Below are positions 16,348-24,451 of a stretch of 25,969 nucleotides of DNA, piece after piece (within the stretch, counting starts at the first letter, position 1; each line of letters begins with the position of its first letter). The notes below the pieces were generated by a model that was not told the origin of the DNA, did not search any database, and saw only the letters and a list, made by a program, of their open reading frames with translations. Location of the stretch: contig JAITNB010000137.1 of assembly GCA_031290695.1 (NCBI GenBank), forward strand, positions 1 through 25,969, given 5' to 3'. This DNA is from Coriobacteriales bacterium. Its GTDB lineage: Bacteria; Actinomycetota; Coriobacteriia; Coriobacteriales; UBA8131. Both the position numbers and the translations under genes were made by a program.

Positions 16348-16623
16348 TTACCTCTTGCCTTTCTTGTCGGCCGCATGCCCACGGAAGGTGCGGGTGACGG
16401 CAAACTCGCCGAGCTTGTGACCCACCATGGACTCGGTGATGTAGACGGGTACATGCTTGCGGCCGTCGTGGACGGCGATGGTGTGCCCTACCATCTCGGG
16501 GAAGATGGTCGAGGCACGCGACCAGGTCTTGATGACCCGCTTTTCTCCGGCCTCATTCATCGCGTTGACACGCCCGAGCAAACGCGGCTCGACGAAGGGT
16601 CCCTTTTTAAGGCTTCTACTCAT
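16348..16623 (-). CDS. rpsS: 30S ribosomal protein S19
   Basis: S19 contacts the 16S head near the A-site finger. It is 91 residues, beginning [16 protein letters not shown] and containing [34 protein letters not shown] and [10 protein letters not shown], all standard. It lies 15 bases after rplB. Confidence 0.98.
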   Translation of the reverse strand: MSRSLKKGPFVEPRLLGRVNAMNEAGEKRVIKTWSRASTIFPEMVGHTIAVHDGRKHVPVYITESMVGHKLGEFAVTRTFRGHAADKKGKR

Positions 16624-16638
16624 TGCTTCTCCTAAACC

Positions 16639-17469
16639 TTACTTCTTGCGCCTACGGATGATGAGCCTGCTTGAGGCCTTCTTCTTGTTGCGCGTGCGGT
16701 GTCCCTTGGTTGGAACGCCCCACGGGGTGACCGGGTGGCGGCCGGCCGACTTGTTCTTGCCCTCGCCGCCGCCGTGCGGATGGTCGACGGGGTTCATGAC
16801 GGTGCCGCGCACGGTGGGACGCACGCCCAGCCAGCGCTTGCGGCCGGCCTTGCCTATCTTGATGTTGCCGTGCTCGGAGTTGCCTACCTCGCCAATGGTA
16901 GCACGGCAGGTGATAAGTACGCGGCGCACCTCGTGTGACGGCATACGGAGGATGGCGTAACCGCCCTCCTTGCCCATAAGCTGGATGGAGGTGCCGGCGC
17001 TGCGGGCCAGGGCGGCCCCTTTGCCGGGCTGCATCTCGACGGCGTGGATGGTCGTGCCCACGGGGATGTCGCGCAGGGCCAACGCACATCCGGGCTTGAT
17101 GTCCGACCCAGGGCCGCTTGTGATGATGTCGCCCACCTTGAGGCCCTTGGGCTGCAAGATGTAGCTCTTGGCACCATCGGCATAGTGGAGAAGTGCGATG
17201 CGCGCCGAGCGGTTGGGATCGTACTCGATGGTCGCCACCTTGGCGGGGACGCTGTCCTTCTTGCGCTTGAAGTCGATCACCCGGTACTTGCGCTTGTGGC
17301 CGCCACCCTGGTGGCGGGTGGTGATGCGGCCGTAGTTGTTACGGCCGGCCTTCTTGGAGAGCGGGCGCAGCAGCGACTTCTCGGGCGTCGTGGAGGTGAT
17401 CTCCGCGAAGTCGGAGACCGACTGGAAGCGCCGTCCCGGTGATGTTGGCCTGTATTGCTTAATACCCAT
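16639..17469 (-). CDS. rplB: 50S ribosomal protein L2
   Basis: L2 is needed for subunit association and peptidyl-transferase activity. The 276-residue protein begins [21 protein letters not shown] and has the characteristic [11 protein letters not shown] motif near residue 225, containing the histidine conserved in all L2 proteins. The C-terminus is lysine/arginine rich ([15 protein letters not shown]). ATG 17469 has AGGAAAGAAAAGG upstream in an unusually long spacer after rplW. Confidence 0.98.
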   Translation of the reverse strand: MGIKQYRPTSPGRRFQSVSDFAEITSTTPEKSLLRPLSKKAGRNNYGRITTRHQGGGHKRKYRVIDFKRKKDSVPAKVATIEYDPNRSARIALLHYADGAKSYILQPKGLKVGDIITSGPGSDIKPGCALALRDIPVGTTIHAVEMQPGKGAALARSAGTSIQLMGKEGGYAILRMPSHEVRRVLITCRATIGEVGNSEHGNIKIGKAGRKRWLGVRPTVRGTVMNPVDHPHGGGEGKNKSAGRHPVTPWGVPTKGHRTRNKKKASSRLIIRRRKK

Positions 17470-17626
17470 AATTAAACAACCTTTTCTTTCCTCGCCTTAC
17501 TACCACGGTGCCGCGTGTAGCCACTTTGGCACCCTTGCTTACCCTTACTTCGCGTCCTGGAGAGCAGGGACAAAACTCTCTCTCCCTCAGATTTGCGGGC
17601 CAGGCCCACATTAACTGAGTTTGTTG
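17470..17626 (-). other. Long rplW-rplB spacer with an uncalled 50-codon frame
   Basis: The gap is 157 bp where most spacers of the cluster are under 25 bp. It contains the palindrome GGGCCTGGCCC near 17596-17606 and a GGAGAG/CTCTCC pair. A minus-strand frame from ATG 17611 to TAA 17459 encodes 50 residues, cysteine-containing then basic (FCPCSPG, ...[11 protein letters not shown]), and overlaps rplB by 11 bases. There is no ribosome site before it, so I do not call it a gene. Confidence 0.35.
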
Positions 17627-17911
17627 TTACACACCAAAGGCCTCGATCGTATCGCCCGCACTGAGCGTGACGATGGCCTTCTTCCATGAGCGGGTGGTTC
17701 CCTTGGCATGTCGCACGCGCTTGGGCTTCCCGGTCACATTCATCGTATTGACCTTGAGGACCGTGACGTCGAATATCGCCGCGACGGCCTGGCCGATCTC
17801 GATTTTGTTAGCTTGTTTAGCAACTTCAAAGGTGTAACGGTTATCGTTTATCAAATCGTAGCTGCGCTCACTGATGATGGGGCGCAAAATTACCTGACGG
17901 GGGTCTTTCAT
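17627..17911 (-). CDS. rplW: 50S ribosomal protein L23
   Basis: L23 is the docking site for trigger factor and SRP at the tunnel exit. The 94-residue product begins MKDPRQVILRPIISERSY and contains YTFEVAKQANKIEIGQAVAAIFDVTVLKVNTMNV. Its ATG shares the final A of the rplD stop (TAATG), so the two are tightly coupled. Confidence 0.98.
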   Translation of the reverse strand: MKDPRQVILRPIISERSYDLINDNRYTFEVAKQANKIEIGQAVAAIFDVTVLKVNTMNVTGKPKRVRHAKGTTRSWKKAIVTLSAGDTIEAFGV

Positions 17912-18534
17912 TACAGCAGCACCTCCTCAATACGCTTGAGGGTGGCGCTGGTGAAGACGAGGGTGCCGTTGTCAAGGAAGTCATGTGTGTTGGACTCCGA
18001 GACGCCGATGACCCGCACCTTGGGCAGGTTGCGAAACGACAGGTAGGCGTTCACGTCGTTATCGGACAGCACAATGGTCACACGGCCAGCGATGTCAAGC
18101 GCCGCCAGTATGGCTGCCGCCTGTTTGGTCGAGGGCTTCTCGAAATCGAACGCGTCAACAACGAGGAGCACGCCTTCTGCCTGCTTGGCGCTCAGGGCCG
18201 AGCGGAGCGCGAGCTTGACCTCCTTCTTGTTGACCTTGAAGTCATAGCTACGGGGGTGCGGCCCAAAGACCGTGCCACCGCCCGTCCACTGGGGTGAGCG
18301 GATGGAACCCTGACGGGCGCGACCTGTCCCCTTTTGACGATAGGGCTTCTTGCCGCCGCCGCGCACCAGGCCACGGGTCTTGGTGTTGTGCGTCCCTGCC
18401 CTGCGGGCGGCCTGCTGTGCGCGCACCACTTCGTGCAGGACATGGATGTTGGGCGCAATGCCAAACACGTCGTTGGCGACATCGGTGGTGCCCACCTTCT
18501 CGCCTGCCGTGTTCTTTATATCAACCTTTGCCAT
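17911..18534 (-). CDS. rplD: 50S ribosomal protein L4
   Basis: L4 extends a loop into the exit tunnel and in E. coli represses its own S10 operon. The 207-residue protein contains the tunnel-loop motif TRGLVRGGGKKPYRQKGTGRARQGS and the following PQWTGGGTVFGPHPRSY, both diagnostic. The family role in autoregulation is known for E. coli; no E. coli-like S10 leader is evident here because fusA lies directly upstream of rpsJ. Confidence 0.98.
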   Translation of the reverse strand: MAKVDIKNTAGEKVGTTDVANDVFGIAPNIHVLHEVVRAQQAARRAGTHNTKTRGLVRGGGKKPYRQKGTGRARQGSIRSPQWTGGGTVFGPHPRSYDFKVNKKEVKLALRSALSAKQAEGVLLVVDAFDFEKPSTKQAAAILAALDIAGRVTIVLSDNDVNAYLSFRNLPKVRVIGVSESNTHDFLDNGTLVFTSATLKRIEEVLL

Positions 18535-18554
18535 CTCGTGACTCTCCTTATACC

Positions 18555-19175
18555 TTACGCGGTGCGCACGCTGAGAAGCGCGCCCTTGCCGCCGGGGACG
18601 GCACCTTTGACCAACAACAGGTTCTGCTCGACGTCAATCCGTACAACCTCGAGGTTCTTCACGGTGACCTTATCGGTTCCCATGTGTCCCGGGAGCTTGA
18701 GGCCCTTGAACACGCGCGACGGGGTGGCGCACTGGCCAACGGAGCCGGGGGCGCGGTGAAAGTGCGAACCGTGACCGCCGGGGCCGCCCTTGAAGTTGTG
18801 GCGCTTATGCACGCCGGCGAAGCCCTTGCCCTTTGAGATGCCCGAGACGTGGACCTTCTTGATCTCGGCAAACTGCTCGACGGTGACCTGCTGGCCAAGC
18901 TCGTAGCTGGCGCCGCTCTCGACACGCACCTCGCGCAGTACGCGTACCGGCTCCACGCCCGCAGCGTCAAAGTGGCCCTTCATGGGCTTGTTGACCCGCT
19001 TGGGCTTGATGGCCCCAAAGCCAATCTGCACGGCCTCGTAGCCCTCTTTCTCGGCGGTCTTTATCTGCGTGACCGTGCAGGGACCCGCCTGGATAACCGT
19101 GACGGGGATCAGGCGGTCGTCCTCAGACCAGACCTGGGTCATCCCCAGCTTGCGGCCTACTATCGTGTTACACAT
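18555..19175 (-). CDS. rplC: 50S ribosomal protein L3
   Basis: L3 reaches the peptidyl-transferase centre. The 206-residue product begins [22 protein letters not shown] and contains [31 protein letters not shown] and [14 protein letters not shown], including the glutamine (SVGQ) that is methylated in E. coli L3. I chose ATG 19175, seven bases after GAAGAGAAGG; the open frame extends 131 codons upstream but is unrelated to L3 and runs through rpsJ. Confidence 0.98.
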   Translation of the reverse strand: MCNTIVGRKLGMTQVWSEDDRLIPVTVIQAGPCTVTQIKTAEKEGYEAVQIGFGAIKPKRVNKPMKGHFDAAGVEPVRVLREVRVESGASYELGQQVTVEQFAEIKKVHVSGISKGKGFAGVHKRHNFKGGPGGHGSHFHRAPGSVGQCATPSRVFKGLKLPGHMGTDKVTVKNLEVVRIDVEQNLLLVKGAVPGGKGALLSVRTA

Positions 19176-19308
19176 CGTCGTACCTTCTCTTCCTGCGGTC
19201 ATGGGACCCTGTGGCACCCTGTGTGCCACCTCCCAGCGGACCGACGCTCGGTATAGTATCAGGCGCGGAGACACACGCTCTTCTCCGCAGACCCAAGACG
19301 TTCCTTGC
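19176..19308 (-). promoter_or_regulatory. rpsJ-rplC leader with hairpin and possible extended -10
   Basis: The 133-bp spacer holds the hairpin GTGGCAC (19211-19217) with GTGCCAC (19223-19229), seven perfect pairs and a five-base loop, 36 bases before rplC. Upstream on the minus strand is TG-a-TACTAT (19253-19261), an extended -10-like element without a recognisable -35. Together they suggest a separate promoter and leader for rplC onward. The hairpin is visible; promoter activity is inference. Confidence 0.35.
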
Positions 19309-19617
19309 CTACAACTTGATCTCGATGTCCACGCCGGCGGGGAGGTCGAGACGCATGAGCGAGTCCACGGTGTTGGGAGTGGGCTCGAGGATGTCGATGA
19401 GGCGCTTGTGGGTGCGCATCTCAAACTGCTCGCGGCTGTCTTTGTCCTTGTGCGGTGAGCGGATGACGCAGTAGAGGTTGCGCTCGGTGGGCAGGGGCAC
19501 GGGGCCGCTGACTTTCGCGCCGGTCTTTTGCGCCGTGTCGACGATGAGCTTGGTGGACTGGTCCACAATCTCGTGGTCGTAACCCTTGAGGCGGATCCTT
19601 ATCTTTTGACTAGCCAA
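19309..19617 (-). CDS. rpsJ: 30S ribosomal protein S10 (TTG start)
   Basis: S10 is a head protein of the 30S subunit and also the partner of NusB in antitermination. The mature-length product is 102 residues, starting at TTG 19617 (read as [21 protein letters not shown]), with GGAGG five bases upstream. The open frame continues 13 codons further without S10 character. The core [42 protein letters not shown], here in shortened citation SGPVPLPTE and [10 protein letters not shown], is standard. It follows fusA directly, with no tuf in between. Confidence 0.97.
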   Translation of the reverse strand: MASQKIRIRLKGYDHEIVDQSTKLIVDTAQKTGAKVSGPVPLPTERNLYCVIRSPHKDKDSREQFEMRTHKRLIDILEPTPNTVDSLMRLDLPAGVDIEIKL

Positions 19618-19635
19618 CTTTACCTCCAAAATCGC

Positions 19636-19653
19636 AACAGGCGTATGCCTGTT
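19636..19653 (-). terminator. Hairpin in the fusA-rpsJ junction where tuf is usually found
   Basis: AACAGGC (19647-19653 on the minus strand) pairs perfectly with GCCTGTT (19636-19642) around a four-base loop. The sequence after it is GCGATTTTGG, only a weak T tract, and the rpsJ ribosome site follows immediately. It may be a weak terminator, an attenuator or a processing site. Confidence 0.35.
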
Positions 19654-19665
19654 CACTCACCGTAA

Positions 19666-21753
19666 TCACGCGTTACCGCCCGACTTGCTCACTATCTCCT
19701 CGGCCACGCTCTTGGGCACCGGCTCATACGAGCTAAACTGCATACTGTATGACGCACGGCCCTGTGTGGATGAGCGCAGGTCGGTGGCGTAGCCAAACAT
19801 CTCTGAGAGCGGCACAAGCGCACGCACGAGCTTGGCACCGCCGCGCTCGTCGATACCCTGGATCTGGCCACGGCGTGACGAGAGGTTGCCCATGACGTCG
19901 CCCATGTAGTCCTCGGGCGTCTCGACCTCGACGGCCATGACCGGCTCAAGCAGCACGGGAGTGCTCCTGCGCAGGGCCTCCTTGACCGCCATCGAGCCGG
20001 CGATCTTGAACGCAGCCTCGCTCGAGTCGACCTCGTGGTACGAGCCGTCGACAAGCTCGACCTTGATGTCGACCACGGGGAACCCGGCGATGACGCCGGA
20101 GCCTATCGCCTCCTGGATACCGCGGTCGACCGGGGTGATGTACTCCTTGGGAACCACGCCGCCCACGATCTTATTCACAAACTCGTAGCCCGTGCCAGGC
20201 TCCTGCGGCGTGAGGTTGATATATACGTGGCCATACTGGCCGCGGCCGCCGCTCTGCCGTACAAACTTGCCTTCGACGTTGCTCACAGCCTTGCCGGCAG
20301 TCTCGCGATACGCGACCTGGGGCTTGCCCACGTTGGCCTCGACCTTAAACTCCCGCAGCAAGCGGTCGACGATGATCTCGAGGTGCAGCTCGCCCATGCC
20401 GGCGATGACGGTCTGGCCGGTCTCCTGGTTGGTAGCCACCTTAAAGGTGGGGTCCTCCTCAGCGAGCTTTTGCAGGGCGACGCCGAGCTTGTCCTGCTCG
20501 GCCTTGGTCTTGGGCTCGATGGCGATGTCGATAACTGGGTCGGGGAATACCATGGACTCGAGGATGACCGCGCTGTTCTCCGCACAGAGGGTGTCGCCGG
20601 TCGTGGTGTCCTTGAGGCCCACAGCGGCACAGATGTCACCCGCAGAGACGCTCTGGACGTCTTCGCGGGAGTTGGAGTGCATCTCGAGCAGACGCCCGAT
20701 GCGCTCCTTTTTGCCCTTGGTGGCATTGAGCACATAGGAGCCGGCGTCGAGCGTGCCGGAATAGACACGAAAGTAGGTGAGCTTGCCCACATAGGGGTCG
20801 GTCATGACCTTGAAGGCCAGGGCCGCAAAGGGCTCCTTGGCATCGGCGTGGCGCTCGACCTCGGCATCGGTCTTGACGTCGATGCCCTGGATGGCAGGGA
20901 TGTCAAGCGGTGAGGGCAGGTAGTCGACGATGGCGTCGAGCAACTGCTGGATGCCCTTGTTCTTAAAGGACGCGCCGCAGATGACGGGTGTGATGGCGCA
21001 GGAGAGACAGCCTTTGCGGATGGCCGCCTTGACCTCGTCAATAGAATACTCCTCGCCCTCAAGTACCTTCATGAGGAGCTCGTCGTCGAACTCGGTAGCA
21101 ATCTCGACCAGTTGGTCGTGGTACTTTGTCGCGCGCTCCTGGTAGTCGGCAGGGATGGGGGCCTGCTCGGGGTAGATGATGCCCTTGGCATCCTCGTTGA
21201 AGTCCCAGGCAATCATCGTGACGAGGTCGATGATGCCGGTAAAGCGGTCCTCGGCGCCGATGGGGAGCTGGAGGACCGCGGTACGGGTCTCAAGGCGGTC
21301 CTTCATCTGGTCGATGACGGAGAAGTAGTCGGCACCGGTGCGGTCCATCTTGTTGACAAAGGCCATGCGCGGCACGTTGTAGTGATGTGCCTGGCGCCAG
21401 ACGGTCTCGCTCTGGGGCTGGACGCCGCCTACAGCGCAGAAGACGGCGACAGTGCCGTCGAGCACACGTAGCGAACGCTCGACCTCGGCGGTGAAGTCAA
21501 CGTGGCCGGGGGTGTCGATGATCTGGATACGGTGGTTGTTCCAAAAGCAGGTAGTGGCGGCAGAGGTGATGGTAATGCCGCGCTCTTGTTCCTGCACCAT
21601 CCAGTCCATCGTCGCGGCACCGTCATGCACCTCGCCGATCTTATGTGATTTTCCCGTGTAGTAAAGGATACGCTCGGTAGTCGTGGTCTTACCGGCATCG
21701 ATGTGGGCCATGATGCCAATGTTGCGCGTATCTTTGAGGGGCGTAGTAGCCAT
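19666..21753 (-). CDS. fusA: Translation elongation factor G
   Basis: EF-G is the GTPase that drives ribosomal translocation. The 695-residue protein has the P-loop [12 protein letters not shown] (16-27), the switch I region with [11 protein letters not shown], the switch [10 protein letters not shown], and the base-recognition NKMD. Domain II begins near residue 300 and domain IV contains the conserved [10 protein letters not shown]. Length and all motifs are those of the standard translocase rather than of a tetracycline-protection or EF-G2 paralogue. It sits 27 bases after rpsG in the str order. Confidence 0.98.
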   Translation of the reverse strand: MATTPLKDTRNIGIMAHIDAGKTTTTERILYYTGKSHKIGEVHDGAATMDWMVQEQERGITITSAATTCFWNNHRIQIIDTPGHVDFTAEVERSLRVLDGTVAVFCAVGGVQPQSETVWRQAHHYNVPRMAFVNKMDRTGADYFSVIDQMKDRLETRTAVLQLPIGAEDRFTGIIDLVTMIAWDFNEDAKGIIYPEQAPIPADYQERATKYHDQLVEIATEFDDELLMKVLEGEEYSIDEVKAAIRKGCLSCAITPVICGASFKNKGIQQLLDAIVDYLPSPLDIPAIQGIDVKTDAEVERHADAKEPFAALAFKVMTDPYVGKLTYFRVYSGTLDAGSYVLNATKGKKERIGRLLEMHSNSREDVQSVSAGDICAAVGLKDTTTGDTLCAENSAVILESMVFPDPVIDIAIEPKTKAEQDKLGVALQKLAEEDPTFKVATNQETGQTVIAGMGELHLEIIVDRLLREFKVEANVGKPQVAYRETAGKAVSNVEGKFVRQSGGRGQYGHVYINLTPQEPGTGYEFVNKIVGGVVPKEYITPVDRGIQEAIGSGVIAGFPVVDIKVELVDGSYHEVDSSEAAFKIAGSMAVKEALRRSTPVLLEPVMAVEVETPEDYMGDVMGNLSSRRGQIQGIDERGGAKLVRALVPLSEMFGYATDLRSSTQGRASYSMQFSSYEPVPKSVAEEIVSKSGGNA

Positions 21754-21780
21754 CTTTGTCTCTAACTCCTGCTTTCCTGT

Positions 21781-22251
21781 TTACCAGCGATAATGCGAGA
21801 ACGCGCGGTTTGCTTCTGCCATCTTGTAGAGGTCCTCACGTCTCTTGACCGAGGCGCCAACACCGTTGGAGGCGTCGAGTATCTCGGAAGAAAGGCGCTC
21901 GGCCATGGTCTTCTCCTTGCGCTTGCGCGAGAAGTCCACAATCCAGCGGATTGCCAGCGTCGTGGCACGGCGGGAGTTGACCTCAATAGGCACCTGATAG
22001 GTGGCACCGCCCACGCGCTTGGGCTTGACCTCGAGTGTGGGGCGTACGTTGTCCATCGCCTTCTTGAAGACGCTCAGGGGGTCCTGGCCGCTCTTCTGCT
22101 CGATGATGTCAAAGGAGCCATAGACGATGGACTCGGCCGTTGACTTCTTGCCATCAAGCAGTATCTTGTTGGTGAGCTGGGTCACCAGGCGGTTGTTGTA
22201 CACGGCATCCGGGTTAATCTCCCGGCGGATGGCTGCTGCTCTACGCGGCAT
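21781..22251 (-). CDS. rpsG: 30S ribosomal protein S7
   Basis: S7 initiates assembly of the 30S head and in E. coli represses translation of the str operon from the rpsL-rpsG gap. The 156-residue product begins [20 protein letters not shown] and contains [16 protein letters not shown] and [21 protein letters not shown]. It ends HYRW, as usual for S7 of 156 residues. GGAAAC lies just before ATG 22251. Confidence 0.98.
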   Translation of the reverse strand: MPRRAAAIRREINPDAVYNNRLVTQLTNKILLDGKKSTAESIVYGSFDIIEQKSGQDPLSVFKKAMDNVRPTLEVKPKRVGGATYQVPIEVNSRRATTLAIRWIVDFSRKRKEKTMAERLSSEILDASNGVGASVKRREDLYKMAEANRAFSHYRW

Positions 22252-22273
22252 GGCGGTTTCCTTTCAAGCTTAC

Positions 22274-22300
22274 AAAAAGGCGCCACCCGTGTGGACGCCT
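22274..22300 (-). terminator. Terminator-like hairpin between rpsL and rpsG
   Basis: On the minus strand AGGCG-t-CCAC-acgg-GTGG-CGCCT forms nine pairs with one bulged base and is followed by a T run (22278-22274). This has the form of a Rho-independent terminator or attenuator, 23 bases before the rpsG start. In E. coli this same gap binds S7, so it could instead be a translational control site. Confidence 0.65.
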
Positions 22301-22320
22301 CTGGTATACGGACTCGTTGC

Positions 22321-22692
22321 TTACTTGGGCCTCTTGGCGCCGTAGCGTGAGCGGGCCTGCTTGCGGTCGTTGACCGGCGCACAGTCCAACGCGGCACGGA
22401 TGACCTTGTAACGCACACCCGGGAGGTCTTTCACGCGGCCGCCGCGGATGAGCACCATCGAGTGTTCCTGCAGGTTGTGGCCGATGCCGGGGATGTAGGC
22501 GGTGACCTCCATGCCGTTGACCAGGCGCACACGACAGACCTTGCGCAACGCCGAGTTGGGCTTCTTGGGAGTAGTGGTATACACGCGCGTGCATACACCA
22601 CGCTTCTGCGGGTTACCCTTGAGGGCCGGCGTCTTCTTTTTGTCGACCGCCTGCGTGCGTCCCTTGCGGACCAATTGGTTGATTGTAGGCAA
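22321..22692 (-). CDS. rpsL: 30S ribosomal protein S12 (TTG start)
   Basis: S12 controls decoding accuracy and is the streptomycin target protein. The 123-residue product starts at TTG 22692 (read as [14 protein letters not shown]), with AGGAAGGGA about eight bases upstream; the open frame runs 12 codons further but those are leader sequence. K43 (TTTPKKPNS) and K88 (GGRVKDLPG) are the wild-type, streptomycin-sensitive residues, and D89 is the usual beta-methylthiolation site. It is the first gene of the str-S10-spc block. Confidence 0.97.
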   Translation of the reverse strand: MPTINQLVRKGRTQAVDKKKTPALKGNPQKRGVCTRVYTTTPKKPNSALRKVCRVRLVNGMEVTAYIPGIGHNLQEHSMVLIRGGRVKDLPGVRYKVIRAALDCAPVNDRKQARSRYGAKRPK

Positions 22693-22753
22693 CTGCTTTC
22701 CCTTCCTGTTTTTAGCACACAAAAACACAGCGGCTCAAAAGTCGCGAACGAGA

Positions 22754-22782
22754 ATGTTAACACCACCAATCAAGCGTGTCAA
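22754..22782 (-). promoter_or_regulatory. Promoter of the str-S10-spc cluster
   Basis: On the minus strand a perfect TTGACA -35 (22782-22777) is followed after exactly 17 bases by TAACAT (22759-22754), four of six matches to the -10 consensus. The predicted start lies near 22747, giving a leader of about 55 bases before the rpsL TTG. A 7-bp dyad CACGCCC-cc-GGGCGTG lies just upstream at 22786-22801. Confidence 0.7.
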
Positions 22783-22820
22783 ATGCCACGCCCCCGGGCG
22801 TGTCCATAGGCTCAGCGAGC

Positions 22821-23015
22821 GTTACTGTCCACAGGGGTTGTGCCTCCTGGGCCCCCTTCCGCACCCGCTGCCCCTCCACGCGCATTCAAGCGCTCTAACC
22901 CCAGATATATTCAGGGTACCAAACAGGGAGCCGGTCACCTTCGCGCTTTACGAATGCGCGTTCCAGGGCAGCTGCTCCACAGGGCCCAGGAGGCACAACC
23001 CCTGTGGACAGTAAC
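22821..23015. mobile_element. 195-bp MITE-like element with 34-bp perfect terminal inverted repeats and 8-bp flanking duplication
   Basis: The left end 22821-22854 and right end 22982-23015 are exact reverse complements over 34 bases (end GTTACTGTCCACAGGGGTTG). Inside, the arms continue imperfectly: GCTGCCC (22867) and ACGCGCATTC (22878) mirror 22966-22972 and 22952-22961. The octamer CAGCGAGC directly flanks both ends (22813-22820 and 23016-23023), the pattern of a target-site duplication. There is no transposase frame. Eight-base duplications are known for several IS families, but the parent cannot be named from here. Confidence 0.88.
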
Positions 23016-23057
23016 CAGCGAGCTGTTCTGTGATTTGTAATTCATGCAAGGATTCCC

Positions 23058-23864
23058 CTATACACACAACAGCCCAGCGTCGAGGGTGAACTGGGAGCCG
23101 GTGATGTGGCGGGCCTTGTTGCTGGCGAGATAGGCGACGAGGCCTGCTACGTCCTCGGGCTCGACCCAGGGGACGGGTTGCAGGTTGCCGGCGCTCCGCT
23201 CGGCTATCTCCAGAGGGGTCGCGCCTTCCATCGCGGCAAGGCCGTCGTTCATCGCGGTGTTCACGCCGGTGGGGTGGATGCTCACCACGCGGATATTGTG
23301 CGGCGCAAACTCGATGGCCCACGCCTTGGTGAGCCCTGTGAGCCCCCATTTAGATGCCACGTAGTGCGACAGGCGGCTGGCGCCACGCAGGCCCATGACG
23401 CTGGAATTGTTGATGATGACGCCGCTCTTGGCCGCTATCATGTGCGGGGCGACGCGGCGGGTCACGTTCATGGGGCCCTTGAGGTTGATGTCGATCATCG
23501 CGTCCCACTCGGCATCGGTCATGGCCGTGGCCTCGGCATAGGCGCAGATGCCCGCGTTGTTAAACAGGATGTCAATGCGGCCAAAGGCTGCGATAGCGGC
23601 CTCGACCGCCCTCGTGACCGCCTCGTCGTCGCGCACATCGGCGATGGCGATAAGTGCCTGGCCGCCCAGGGCCTCGACTTCCCCCTTGAGGGACTCCAGC
23701 TCCCTGCTGGTGCCAAACTCGTAGGCAGGGTACTCGATCTTCTTCGCCACGTCGAGGGCGACGATAAAGGCACCCTGCCGCGCAAGCTCCAACGCGGTAG
23801 CGCGCCCCTGCCCATGCGCCGCCCCGGTTATGAAGGCGACCTTACCAGTGAACTCTCCCATCAT
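23058..23864 (-). CDS. NAD(P)-dependent short-chain dehydrogenase/reductase
   Basis: This 268-residue classical SDR oxidises or reduces an alcohol/ketone pair. The cofactor motif is TGAAHGQG (13-20) and D38 after the second strand favours NAD. NNAG (102-105), N127, S155, Y168 and K172 form the catalytic tetrad. The stretch GAAHGQGRATALELARQGA plus an extended segment (about 41-70) after the cofactor aspartate resembles the actinobacterial SDR subfamily associated with mycofactocin, which holds its nicotinamide cofactor tightly. That resemblance is from memory and no mycofactocin genes are in the window. Its ATG overlaps the stop of the upstream CMD-like gene (ATGA), with AAGGAG upstream. The 195-bp MITE lies just downstream. 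Confidence 0.92.
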   Translation of the reverse strand: MMGEFTGKVAFITGAAHGQGRATALELARQGAFIVALDVAKKIEYPAYEFGTSRELESLKGEVEALGGQALIAIADVRDDEAVTRAVEAAIAAFGRIDILFNNAGICAYAEATAMTDAEWDAMIDINLKGPMNVTRRVAPHMIAAKSGVIINNSSVMGLRGASRLSHYVASKWGLTGLTKAWAIEFAPHNIRVVSIHPTGVNTAMNDGLAAMEGATPLEIAERSAGNLQPVPWVEPEDVAGLVAYLASNKARHITGSQFTLDAGLLCV

Positions 23865-24436
23865 GCACGCTCCTTTACCAGGCTGTCTGGGGCATAGTCC
23901 TTCTTTTTCACCGCAGCGGGGACAGAGGCATACAGCACCTCGTCCAACGGTATCTTGGCTACCTCGTTAAAGAGGTTGGTGGCGGCCATGATGCCGGCAA
24001 AGGCGATGAGCAGCACGGTCTGCTCGGTGTTAAAGCGCGCCTTGACGCGGTCATAGAGTGCAGGCGGGATGGCATTGGGCTCACGTGCAATGGCGTGGCC
24101 AAAGTCCAGGAGCAGCTGCTCGGCCTCGTCGACGACGAGGTTGTCGGGGTCGTCGCCCGCGTCGATGAGTATCTTGCGAAAGAACATCGAGCACACCAGG
24201 CACTCATTGGTGGTCGAGATGGCGTAGGAGAACAGCGCCACGCCACGCTCCCCTATAAAAGGCACCAACAGGTCGCGCAGCGTGTACCACTCCATATAGG
24301 CCTTGAACGCCGGGACACTATGCAGCAGGGTACGCTTCATATTGGTCACACGCCCGTTCTTCTCCACTTGGTCGTCATATTCGTGCTGTGCCGCCGGGGA
24401 TGCGGCCTCGTAGGTGGTCATGGGTATCAGGTTCAT
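23861..24436 (-). CDS. Carboxymuconolactone decarboxylase/AhpD-like protein
   Basis: This is a 191-residue all-helical protein of the AhpD/CMD fold. The signature is NECLVCSMFF, with C79 and C82 forming the CxxC pair used for disulfide chemistry in AhpD. In AhpD a histidine four residues after the second cysteine completes the proton relay; here that position is F86, so peroxidase-reductase activity of the AhpD kind is doubtful. An acidic region near residues 100-107 precedes a predicted helix. ATG 24436 has AAGGGAG four bases upstream. It lies between an M20 hydrolase and an SDR with four-base coupling to the latter, suggesting a shared catabolic or redox role. Confidence 0.8.
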   Translation of the reverse strand: MNLIPMTTYEAASPAAQHEYDDQVEKNGRVTNMKRTLLHSVPAFKAYMEWYTLRDLLVPFIGERGVALFSYAISTTNECLVCSMFFRKILIDAGDDPDNLVVDEAEQLLLDFGHAIAREPNAIPPALYDRVKARFNTEQTVLLIAFAGIMAATNLFNEVAKIPLDEVLYASVPAAVKKKDYAPDSLVKERA

Positions 24437-24451
24437 GGGGCTCCCTTCGTG

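Noticed and set aside
15553..16635. Plus-strand open frame of 360 codons opposite rpsC, rplV and rpsS
   Set aside because: It crosses three ribosomal genes in antisense and is explained by codon bias.
22502..23014. Plus-strand 170-codon open frame across the rpsL promoter and the MITE
   Set aside because: It runs antisense through rpsL and through a palindromic element; no domain is seen, so it is not a transposase.
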